Below are positions 23,695 to 33,209 of a DNA stretch of 64,000 nucleotides, piece after piece. Position numbers and translations under genes: made by a program. Source of the DNA: Spiroplasma endosymbiont of Labia minor (lineage in GTDB: Bacteria; Bacillota_I; Bacilli_A; Mycoplasmatales; Mycoplasmataceae); contig NZ_OZ026465.1 in assembly GCF_964019845.1 (NCBI RefSeq), positions 682,001 through 746,000 of the forward strand, read 5' to 3'. Under the pieces are notes generated by a model, which searched no databases, was not told the DNA's origin, and saw only the letters and a program-made list of their open reading frames with translations. Numbering within the stretch: position 1 is the first letter of the stretch; each line of letters opens with the position of its first letter.

Positions 23695-23778
23695 TAATTT
23701 TATTAGCAAAAAATATAGATTGATAAGTTAATTTTAATCGCTTTCTTAAATTATATATGCTATCTAATGTATAAAATA

Positions 23779-25149
23779 CTAATCCAAAAAAATATTGTCA
23801 TCATTTATGAATTCATTCATTTCTTTTTTATTTATTCAAAATTCTTGTTTCGTAATATTTGTTTTCTTGTCGTACAACTTAGCTGTATAGTTACTATTCT
23901 TTGCATGTGGCCTAATATGAATTGTCAAATCTTGTTTTGAAGATGAAATAAATTTTATCTTTTCATCAAATTTATTTTTCAATAAATAAAGTTGTAATTT
24001 ATCTGAAGTATCACGATAAACTGTCATCGCATTTTTAATTGTTCTATCCGAAAATTTAAATCAATAAATTTTCTTAATATCATAATTTCTATTTACTCCA
24101 ATAACGATAATTTTTTTTAAAATTAATTCTTGATACACAATACTATCCTCAAAATCATTTTCAATAATATCTTCAAAAATTAAATCTATATTTGTATTTA
24201 TTTCTTCTTTAATATTTCCCTTTTCAGTTAATGTTTTTACTACAATTTTAATGTCTGCTGTTTTTAAAAAGCAAAATAAGGATTCATTATTTTGTGATAA
24301 AAATGTATTAAACGCAATCTTATATTTATTTTTAGCAAAAGAATTATTTTTATTAAATGCACTCAAATTTAAACCAACGTAGTTGTATAAAATTTTTGTT
24401 ACTTGATTAAAACTAAATGATGAATATGGGTTATGTGAACAAGAGTTAAGTTTATGTTTTTTAGATTTTTTTATATTATAACTATTATTAAATAGTCGCT
24501 GGATAAACGCTTGCTTAAATGAAAATGCTCTTGGCTTGGCTTTTTTATCATTGAACGGTTGAATTGATGTTTCGACTGATTTTGCTCCCTTAACACAAGC
24601 CGCTAAAATATTTGTATCTGCTTCAGAAATTAGGTGCGCATTCCCATTAACTACTTTATTTTTAATTAATTTTCAATCGCCTTCTATTATTACAGATTCT
24701 GGAATATTTACTAGATCTATTAAATAACAATCAATAATTTTATTATTAAATCATTCTAAATTAGGATCATGAAAATAATGAACTACCAATATTAATGAGT
24801 TTTTATCTAGAAACTTACTTGTTTTAAAATCCTCCTTAACCAAATCGTTATAGTTAATCTTGTTTAAAACCATTCGTTCTTTTACTAAAAATTTATCATG
24901 CATATTTTTTCTTAATGGGACAACCTTTAATTCAACCTTTACACCATATTTATCTAAAAAATCGGCTTCCGATTTATTATTAACTTCTACACCAAAAACA
25001 TGTTCCTGAATTGAATTACCAATTAATCCTTTATTCTTTTTATTCATCAAATCAATAGTAGATTCATTAGGCAAGAAATCAATAATTTTTTTATCAATTG
25101 ATTTCTTTCCCATTTCTAATAATTTTGCAATAACTTCTAATTTCTTCAT
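23779..25149 (-). CDS. Sau3AI/MutH-like type II restriction endonuclease (GATC)
   Basis: 456 aa. The N-terminal half carries the MutH/Sau3AI nuclease pattern: KGLIGNSIQEHVFG, then ADFLDKYGVKVELKVVPL (D-x(n)-E-L-K, the metal-binding PD-(D/E)xK-type core), then FLVKERMVLNKINY. The C-terminal half would correspond to the second, DNA-binding MutH-like domain of Sau3AI (family about 490 aa). It is divergent from, and 48 bp away from, a methyltransferase of the M.Sau3AI type, so it should cut unmodified GATC. Ends ...DDNIFLD. Frame intact with TGA as Trp. Confidence 0.85.
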
Positions 25150-25197
25150 ATCTTAAAATACCTATGTTAATATTATAAATGCTATGGAGGAATAAAA
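25150..25197. promoter_or_regulatory. Divergent promoter region of the restriction-modification pair
   Basis: 48-bp gap between the endonuclease ATG (minus) and methyltransferase ATG (plus). It holds a plus-strand ribosome-binding site GGAGG (25186-25191 region) and an AT-rich ATATTATAAAT stretch able to give a -10 in either direction. Such a short shared region would let one strand's transcription interfere with the other. Confidence 0.5.
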
Positions 25198-26457
25198 ATG
25201 AAAGAAATTAATATTGTTGAACTATTTGCAGGAGTTGGTGGTTTTAGACTTGGATTAGAAAGAGCAAATAAAAAAATTTTTAAGACAATATTTGTTAATC
25301 AATGAGAACCAAACAAAAAAAGTCAATATGCATTTGATTGTTACATTAATAATTTCGGTTCAGAAAATACTACAAATTATGATATTGCTCAAGCTAAAAA
25401 TGAAGTACCAAAAAATGCAGATTTACTTGTAGGTGGATTTCCATGTCAAGACTATTCTGTTGCGTCAACAAACGCTAAGGGAATTGAAGGAAAAAAAGGT
25501 GTATTATGATGAGAAATAAGCTGAATTTTAAAACATAAAAAACCTAAAATGATATTGCTTGAAAATGTAGATAGACTATTAAAATCACCTTCAAATCAAA
25601 GAGGCAGAGATTTTGCTATAATTTTATTAAATTTACATAAACTTGGTTATGATGTTGAATGGCAAGTTATTAATGGTGCGGATTATGGCATGGTTCAGCG
25701 ACGAAAAAGAGTCTTCATTTTTGCAACAAAACGTACAGAATTTAATAATGCAAACACTGAAGTTAATCTAAAAAATTTCAATTTCAAACAATCAATATTT
25801 ACTGAAGCATTCCCAATTGAAAACACAAACGACAATGATACAATTGAATTATCTAAATATTTTAAAGATGAATACGATATTACAAAAAATTATAATAAAG
25901 GCAAATTTAAAAATAGAGGATACATGCTAAATGGAGTAGTATATCAAACTAATTTTATTGCCACTTATAACGGTGGTTTTGAATGTTTGGAGGACATTCT
26001 AGAAATAAATCCAGATATAAAATACAAATTAACCAAAGAACAAAAAAATAAATTTGAATATTTAAAAGGACCTAAAAAAATTGAGCGTCATAAACCAAAT
26101 GGCGAACTATACTACTATTCTGAAGGAAAAATGAATTTATTTGATTTAAAAAATAAGGCTTCAAGGACTATGTTAACAAGTGAAGGAACTATAAATAGAT
26201 CAAGTCACATTATAAAAAATAATAACTATCGTTTTATTACACCAGTTGAAGCAGAAAGATTAAATTATTTCCCCGACAATTGAACAAAATCTATAAAATT
26301 AGAAAGAATGCGATATTTTGTAATGGGTAATGCATTGATTGTTAAAATTATTGAAATACTTGGGAAAGAGATTATAAAATATGTTAATAAATTTTTATTA
26401 GTAGAAAAATATGACTCTAACCAAAAAAATACATTAATTATAAATTTTACTAATTAA
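25198..26457 (+). CDS. DNA (cytosine-5) methyltransferase, M.Sau3AI type
   Basis: 419 aa C5 methylase. Motif I IVELFAGVGGFRLGLE (residues 5-20), motif IV with catalytic Cys in GGFPCQDYSVAS, motif VI ENVDRLLKSPSNQRGRDFA, motif VIII QRRKRVFIF, a target-recognition region, then motifs IX-X (RFITPVEAERLNYFP; YFVMGNALIV). The extended motif VI region is characteristic of M.Sau3AI, which makes GAT(m5C). Ribosome-binding site GGAGG 6 nt before the ATG. Several TGA codons are read as Trp. It protects the host from the divergent endonuclease and is one of two plus-strand protein genes in the window. Confidence 0.95.
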
Positions 26458-26469
26458 TGTATTTTTTTA
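26423..26469 (+). terminator. Terminator overlapping the methyltransferase 3' end
   Basis: Long AT-rich stem AAAAAATACATTAATTA / TAATTAATGTATTTTTT with a 10-nt loop; the right arm contains the stop codon and runs into seven T. A-run on the other side makes it bidirectional, also serving the convergent DUF262 pseudogene. Confidence 0.8.
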
Positions 26470-26515
26470 TTAATAAACATTACTAATTTGTCATTAATAT
26501 ATAAAATGAGAAATC

Positions 26516-28771
26516 TTAACTTCAGAATTTGGAATATGATATTAATTTTCCTAAAATAATTTTTTCACGTTTATCTACTTCATTTTTGTCAAATGATAAA
26601 TCGCTTAAATCATTATTATTTTCATTAATTAGAATTTTATTGTATAGTTCTTTTATTGATTGATTAGCAAACACTTTTTCTTCTATACTTGTTAAAACAG
26701 AAACATTATATTTATCTCCAAAAATAATTTTTAATTTTTCTTTAATATTTTTATTACTAATTTTAGTATTTGATTTTGGTGGTAGTAAAATCATGTTGCC
26801 AATACTATAAATGATTTTTTTCAATTCATATTTATTATATTTTTCTTCCAATGTTGTATCTTTATTTTTTTGTGGGATTAAATGCTCTAAATTATATTCT
26901 GTATTAAGAAATGTGTCTCTTTCCTCATTCAATTGTGAAAAATAGAAATCTTGCAGTATAAATTTAGAAATACAGTTATCTGAAAAAAATAGTATTTCTT
27001 CCTCGTCATTATCAACATGTTTTAAAATTACTTCAACAAATTTATTTATAAACTTGTTGAAATGTTTTTTCTCAAAAAGAACATCTAAAAAATCTTTATA
27101 ATCATCACTTAAATTTAAATGATTTTTTTCTATCTCTATTCTAATTTTATCTATTTTTAATTTCGAAGAAAAAGAATGCATTATTTCTCTCAATTTGTTA
27201 TCATGTCAATTTGGTCTCTTATTATATAAATTCAAATTAATAATATAAACATACGATAATCTTTTAATAAACAAAGATAGTTGATTAATTTCCATAACAT
27301 TTTTACCATCATTTTTAATATCTATACAAGTTTTCATTCCAACAAGCATTACTTTTAAAATTGATATATTTGCAGATTTAATCATTTTGTATACATTTAA
27401 TGTTTCTAAATAATCATTATCTAATTTGGAAACAGATTCAGAAAAATAAGATTTTGGAAAAATTTCTAAATAATTTTCTAAGTACTTTTTAATATGTTCT
27501 AATAAAGTAATTGGATTATTTAAAAACTTTTTCTTTAACAAGTTGTGTATATAATATTTTACAACGTTACTTTTATTGACTTCCTTAACATTACCAATTT
27601 CAAGCGTATTTAAATACATACTTTTGAATATATCTAACAAATAATCGGCAGATTCAACGCTTCCATATGTTTTTACAATTAAATTTTCTATCTCTTCAAT
27701 CAATACTGAAAATTTTGATTTGCAACTTTCATCATCTTTTATTAATTGATATATTTCATTTTTTAAGTAGTCAAACGCAGATAATTGCTTACCTCTTGAA
27801 TTGATATTTTGAAAGGTTTCTACAATGTATTTGATATCATCTATTTGAAAAATACCAAAATTCATTCTTCTTGAAAAATCAAAAACGAACAAAAAAGAAC
27901 AAATCAAAAATGTTATATCAGAATTTTTAATTTTTTTCAGATATTCTATATTATATCAATTATTATTTTCTATCTCATCTATAATTTCATTAAAGAAAAA
28001 CTCTGCATTTTTAAAACATTTAAATAAATTTGAGTCCAATGTTTACAATTTTAGAGTTGACTTTCCACTTTTTACTAAAATTTTTAATTTTTTGATTGAA
28101 TCTACAAAATTCATTGAATCATCTAGTTCTAGACCATCAATAGATTTTTTGTTTAGTATTTTTAATAATCACTCTCAAATCTTATAATCGTTAATGTTTT
28201 CTGTTTTAAAACGAATATTTTCTACTATCAGGTTAGTTTGATTTCTGTCCTTAAAAATTAAAGTTTTGATATTTATATTATAAAAATCAAATAACTCTAA
28301 TAAATTTTCTTTATAACTCTCATCAGAAATTGATTTTATCGCTAATTCAATTTCATGCTTTTTCATTGAAAATTTTTTTCATTGAAACAACAAAAAAATA
28401 AAAAAAGTAGTAATTCTTTGCTGACCATCTATTAATAAAGTTTAATCATTATCTAAATTAGGTGCAATATACATAGATCCCAAAAAAGTATTTTCATTAT
28501 TTATAGGAATTAAAAAATCATATCGTTTTTTATTAATATATGATATATCTCTACTTTGTCTCTTAAAGAAGGCATCAAAATATTTCTTAAATGGTATAGT
28601 AAAATCTGAAACCTCTTCATCATTTCAAGAATAATTTCTTTGAAAAACAGGAATTAAAATCTCATTTTTTATCTTTCTATCATTAAAAAAAGCAAAAAAT
28701 GAATGAATATTCCCATCATCCTTTCAATCTCTGGGTGGCTCCATGAAATCAATATATTTATTTTTACTCAT
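26516..28771 (-). pseudogene. DUF262-DUF1524 (GmrSD-like) defence gene interrupted by two TAA codons
   Basis: The reading frame from ATG 28771 to the stop at 26516 is 752 codons in one phase but contains TAA at 28442-28444 (codon 110) and 28043-28045 (codon 243), leaving open pieces of 109, 132 and 508 aa. The ParB-like DUF262 signature LLIDGQQRITTFF follows the first stop by a few codons. The DUF1524 HNH-like part lies near the C-terminus (NLEHLIPQ ... YSIGNMILLPPKSN). This architecture is known in GmrSD/type IV restriction enzymes targeting modified phage DNA. Both stops could be single-base changes from CAA, GAA or AAA. Ribosome-binding site AAGGGGG precedes the start. Adjacent to the Sau3AI-like pair. 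Confidence 0.85.
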
Positions 28772-28957
28772 AACATTGTCCCCCTTAATAAAATCGCTTA
28801 CATAATAGGCATGACATCTTGTATTATTATAAATTTATTTTACTAATTTACAATAATATGTCAAAAAAATATTTTTTATTATATTAATTTTTTATGCCAA
28901 TAAACTATTACAATATATAAATTAAAAAATATATTTTTATATAATATTTGAAAATAG

Positions 28958-28999
28958 AAATGACATAAAAAATAATAACTATTACTTTAAATGTCATTT
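28958..28999. repeat. Inverted repeat downstream of the ridA remnant
   Basis: AAATGACAT (28958-28966) and ATGTCATTT (28991-28999) enclose 24 nt, immediately past the ridA-remnant stop on the minus strand; probably its old terminator. The rest of 28772-29005 is AT-rich with no gene seen. Confidence 0.4.
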
Positions 29000-29005
29000 T
29001 AATTT

Positions 29006-29160
29006 TTAAATACTTGCAATAGCCTCTATTTCAATTTGTGCTTATTTTGGTAAAGCTGCAACTTGAAATGTTGTACGGATAGGTTTTGTTTTTTCAAAAA
29101 ATAATTCATACTATTTATTTACTTCATCAAAATCTTTGATATCATTTAATAATACTGTTA
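29006..29160 (-). pseudogene. ridA: C-terminal remnant of a RidA/YjgF family gene
   Basis: Minus-strand reading gives TVLLNDIKDFDEVNK, a stop, YELFFEKTKPIRTTFQVAALPK, a stop, and AQIEIEAIASI. This is the recognisable end of RidA (reactive intermediate deaminase: LxDxxDFxxVNxxY...FF...PxRxTxxVAxLPKxAxxEIEAIA). Two in-frame TAA codons and no N-terminal half, so the gene is dead. RidA normally hydrolyses enamine/imine intermediates from PLP enzymes. No further gene-like sequence is visible in 29161-29355. Confidence 0.85.
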
Positions 29161-29358
29161 TATAAAAATAATAAAATAAACAAATATAGGTATATTTTCT
29201 CCAACTATAAATAATATTAATTCTCAATTGATTTTACTATATATTTTAAAAATACACTAAAATTCAGCAATTATTTATATTTTTATGTCTTGAATTTATT
29301 TTTTAAATAAGTTTGTCTACTTTAAATTTATAATTTGTAAATAATTTACATGTCAAAA

Positions 29359-29399
29359 ATAAAGAGCATATCATTACTTGATATGCTCTTTATTTTTTG
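29359..29399 (-). terminator. Terminator of the fermentation gene cluster (after adhE)
   Basis: Perfect 15-bp stem ATAAAGAGCATATCA / TGATATGCTCTTTAT (29359-29373, 29379-29393), 5-nt loop, T run on both sides. It lies about 100 bp past the adhE stop; 29400-29491 otherwise holds nothing recognisable. Confidence 0.85.
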
Positions 29400-29491
29400 C
29401 CTATTTACATTTATGAATTTTATATTAAAGTTATTTATATATATTTAACATAAAACAAATTAATGATATTTTTATATTTATACACTAGATA

Positions 29492-32098
29492 TTATTTTGC
29501 AAATTTTTCAATTGGTTTTCCAAAATAAGCATTTGTATAAATTTCTTTAATATCCTCAATTAATGGATAACGTGGATTTGCACCAGTACATTGGTCATCG
29601 AAAGCCTCTTCTGACATTTTATCTAAACTGTCAAAGAATTTTTTTTCATCAACACCATACGATTTAAATGAAGGATGTAGTTCAACTTCACTTGTTAATT
29701 TTTGGACTGCTTCAATTAATGAATCAACAAGTTCTTCGTTATTTTTACCTTTTAAACCTAATTCTTTTGCCATATTAGCATATTTTTCCATTGAATTTTG
29801 CGTTGTATATTGTGAGAAATAAGCTTGTTTTCCACCTTCAATAACACATGCCGCATTATATCTAATAACATAAGGTAAAATTATGGCATTGGCAGCTCCA
29901 TGAACTACACCATGATGTCCACCAACTTTGTGTGATAACGAATGAACAATACCTAAAAATGCATTAGCAAATGCCATACCTGCAAATGTGGCTCCGTTCA
30001 TAACTTTACTTCTAGCTTCTTTATCTTCTTTTCCATTATGATATGCTGCAGGTAAATAATGTAAAATATTTTTTGCACCCTGAACTGCATAACCATCTGT
30101 ATACTCTGTAGACATTACAGAAACATAAGCTTCAAAACAATGTGTAAGTGCATCTAATGCTGGTGCATTGGTAGCCATTTTTGGAACTGACATCGTTAAT
30201 TCTGGATCTATAATAGCCATATTTGGTGTTAGAGAATAATCTGCTAATGGATATTTTGTATGAGTTTCATCATCTGTAATTACAGAAAATGGTGTTACCT
30301 CAGATCCAGTACCTGATGTTGTTGGAATAGCAATCATTTTTGCTTTTCTGCCTGTTGCTGGATATTTAACAATTCTTTTTCTAATATCTGCAAATGTTAC
30401 TGCTAAATCTTTAAAATCTAGTTTTTCTTCACCATTTTCATACATCAATCACATTAATTTGGCAGCATCCATTGATGAACCACCACCAAAGCCAATAACT
30501 AAATCAGGCTTATATTTTTTGATTTCTTCCGCACCTTTTTCAGTTGTTGATAACATTGGATTTGGTTCAACACCATCAAATAGCATATATTCAATTTTCA
30601 ATCTATCTAATTGATCTGTAATTCTTTTACCATATAATTGATTAATTACTTTGTCTGTTACAATAACAGCTTTTTTTATTTCTCACTCTTTTAAATCATC
30701 AAATGCAAATTCCAATGAACCATATTTATGATAAATTCTTTCTGGTAGACGTAATCACTGCATATTTTCCCTTCTTTCTACTAAAGTTTTTATATTTAAT
30801 AAGTTTAATGGACCTACATTTTGCGAAAATGAATTTCCGCCATATGTTCCACAACCTAAAGTAAGACTTGGTTCCAAACCAAAATTATACATATCACCAA
30901 TTGCACCAAGTGAACTTGGCGAATTAACAACTAATCTACCAGGATTTAATGATTTAAATTTTTCTATTTTTTGTTTTTCTTTATCTGGATTTACTCATAG
31001 TGAGGCAGTATGACCTGGTCCCATTTTTAGTAAATCTCTTGACATGGAAATAGCATGATCAAAATCTTTTGCTTTATACACAGCTACATATGTTGATAAT
31101 TTCTCATGTGCCAACGGTTCATCGTATGTTGTTTTTTCAGTTTCAACTAAAATAAAATTAGTTGTTTTTGGAATTTCTATACCAACAAGTTCGGCAATTC
31201 TTAATGCAGTTTGACCTACAAGTTGAGGATCTAATAAACCATATTTGCCTTCCTTAAACATTTTTTTTCTAAATTTATTTTTTTCTTCTTCATTTTTGAC
31301 AACATATGCATTTTTTGATTCAAATAATTTAATTGTTTTGTCATAGACAGACTCTAAAATTATAACTGAATTTTCTGTTGCACACACAACACCATTATCA
31401 AATGTATTTGATTGAATAATAGATGATGTAGCAATGTCTAAATTAGCTGAGTCATCAATTATTGCTGGTGCATTACCAGCACCAACTCCAATTGCTGGAA
31501 CTCCAGATGAATACGCAGCTTTGACCATACCAGGACCACCCGTGGCCAAAATAATATCTGCATTCTTCATTACATAATTTGTTGCATCAAGTGAAGGTTC
31601 CTCAACTCAAGCAATAATATTTTTTGGTGCTCCTGCTTTAACAGCAGCATCCAAAACAATTTTTGCAGCAGCAATTGTACAATTTTTTGCACCAGGATGT
31701 GGTGAAATAATTATTGCATTTCTTGTTTTTAAAGCCAACAAACATTTAAAAATTGCTGTTGATGTTGGATTTGTTGTCGGTATTACGGCGCCAATTATTC
31801 CAATTGGTTCGTATATTTTTTGAATTCCCAACGCTTCATTTTTATAAAAAGTTCCTACAGTTTGCAAATCTTTATATTTGTTATAAATAAATTCACTTGC
31901 AAAATGGTTTTTTAAAATTTTATCTTCAACTATTCCCATATGAGTTTCTACAATAGCCATTTTTGCCAGTTCTATTCTATTTTCATTTGCGGCTAAAGCT
32001 GCGGCTTTAAAAATTTTATTAACCATTTTTTGATCTAAAGTTAAAAATTCTTGATATGCTTCTCTAGCTAACTCAAATATTTTTTCCGTATTTTCCAT
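29492..32098 (-). CDS. adhE: Bifunctional acetaldehyde-CoA/alcohol dehydrogenase AdhE
   Basis: 868 aa, normal length for AdhE. Residues 1 to about 440: CoA-acylating aldehyde dehydrogenase with the catalytic Cys near 239 (FDNGVVCATEN). Residues about 450-868: iron-dependent alcohol dehydrogenase with GGSSMDAAK-type NAD motif, TSGTGSEVTPFSVI, and metal-binding histidines in DALTHCFEAYV and VHSLSHKVGGHHGVVHG. It reduces acetyl-CoA to ethanol and regenerates two NAD+. AdhE forms spirosomes in other bacteria. It follows pflA by 35 nt, ending the pfl cluster. Open only with TGA as Trp. Confidence 0.98.
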
Positions 32099-32133
32099 TT
32101 TTTTCCTTTCATTTCAATAAAGACATAATAATT

Positions 32134-32883
32134 TTAATTCATTATTTTCAATACACTTTTCATTCCAGAGTCTACAATATCTTTACATTTACTAGCATAC
32201 TCTTTTGTTGGTGGTATAACACCATCTAAATAAAATTTCATATTTAATCTTCTATATTTTGGAATCATCATATTATGATATGGTAAAATCTCAAATCTTT
32301 CCATATTTTTCAATGTACCAATAAATTGACCTAATCGAATTAAATCTTCTTTATCATCTGTATAACCGGGAACCAAAACATGCCTTATTCACATTTTTGT
32401 TCCATTTTCATCTAAAAATTTTACAGCCATTAGTATTTCTTCATTTGGCTTACCAGTTAAGTCCAGATGTTTTTTATTATCAATATGTTTTATATCAGCT
32501 AAAACAATATCTGTATATTTCAAAAGTTCAATTCATTTCTCTTTTACTTTATCAATATTATGAAATGTACTAAAAGCTGTATCTAAACAAGTATTAATAT
32601 TTAACTCTTTGCATTTTTTAAATAAAGAAATGCAAAATTCAATTTGAGCAGTTGGCTCACCACCAGAAAGTGTAATTCCACCACTTTCATAGAAATTTTT
32701 ATTTTTTTCATATAATTTTATTACTTCATTTACCGAAATTTGTTTTTCTTTCGTAAATGCAATTGTTTCCGGATTATGACAATATTTACATCGCAAAAAG
32801 CAACCTTGTAAAAATATAACTAATCTAATTCCTGGACCATCAACAGCACCAAAAGTTTCAATACTATTGTAATATGCGTTCAT
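32134..32883 (-). CDS. pflA: Pyruvate formate-lyase activating enzyme (radical SAM)
   Basis: 249 aa. Radical-SAM cluster motif CxxxCxxC at Cys28, Cys32, Cys35 (QGCFLRCKYCHNPE), then GGITLSGGEPTAQ, the SAM-binding GGE motif. It introduces the glycyl radical into PFL; here its target must be the separately encoded 82-aa glycyl-radical protein upstream. A hairpin with T-run lies in the 61-nt gap before it. The ribosome-binding site is weak compared with the upstream gene. Confidence 0.97.
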
Positions 32884-32899
32884 AATTACTGTTTAAAAA

Positions 32900-32932
32900 A
32901 ATAAAAGAACTAATAATCTTTTGATTATTAGT
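32900..32932 (-). terminator. Hairpin with U-tract between the glycyl-radical gene and pflA
   Basis: ACTAATAATC / GATTATTAGT (32932-32923 and 32918-32909 on the minus strand), 4-nt loop AAAA, followed by TCTTTTATTTTTTT. Intrinsic terminator or attenuator inside the cluster, which would lower pflA-adhE expression relative to the two PFL genes. Confidence 0.7.
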
Positions 32933-32944
32933 ACTCTATTTTTA

Positions 32945-33193
32945 CTACATACATGAATGAAAAGTTCTAGAAATAACTTCATCTTGTTGATCTTTTGTTA
33001 ATTTAACAAAATTAACAGCGTATCCAGAAACTCTAATAGTTAATTGAGGATAATTATCTGGATTTTTTTGTGCATCTAACAAAGTTTCTCTATTTAAAAC
33101 ATTCACATTTAAATGGTGTCCACCATTTTTCATGTATCCATCTAACATATTTTTTAAATTATTAATTTGTTGTTTTGAAACATCTTGTGACAT
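32945..33193 (-). CDS. Separately encoded glycyl-radical domain of pyruvate formate-lyase
   Basis: 82 aa equal to the C-terminal domain of [42 protein letters not shown] and [11 protein letters not shown]. Gly57 in RVSGYAV is the residue that carries the radical. It is in a different frame from pflB, begins with ATG and has a near-consensus ribosome-binding site (AAGGAGG, 33209-33203) in the 16-nt gap after the pflB stop, so independent translation is credible. E. coli GrcA/YfiD is a known stand-alone glycyl-radical domain that rescues damaged PFL, but there the PFL gene is still complete. Here both parts would be required. Confidence 0.93.
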   Translation of the reverse strand: MSQDVSKQQINNLKNMLDGYMKNGGHHLNVNVLNRETLLDAQKNPDNYPQLTIRVSGYAVNFVKLTKDQQDEVISRTFHSCM

Positions 33194-33209
33194 ATTATTA
33201 TGCCTCCTT

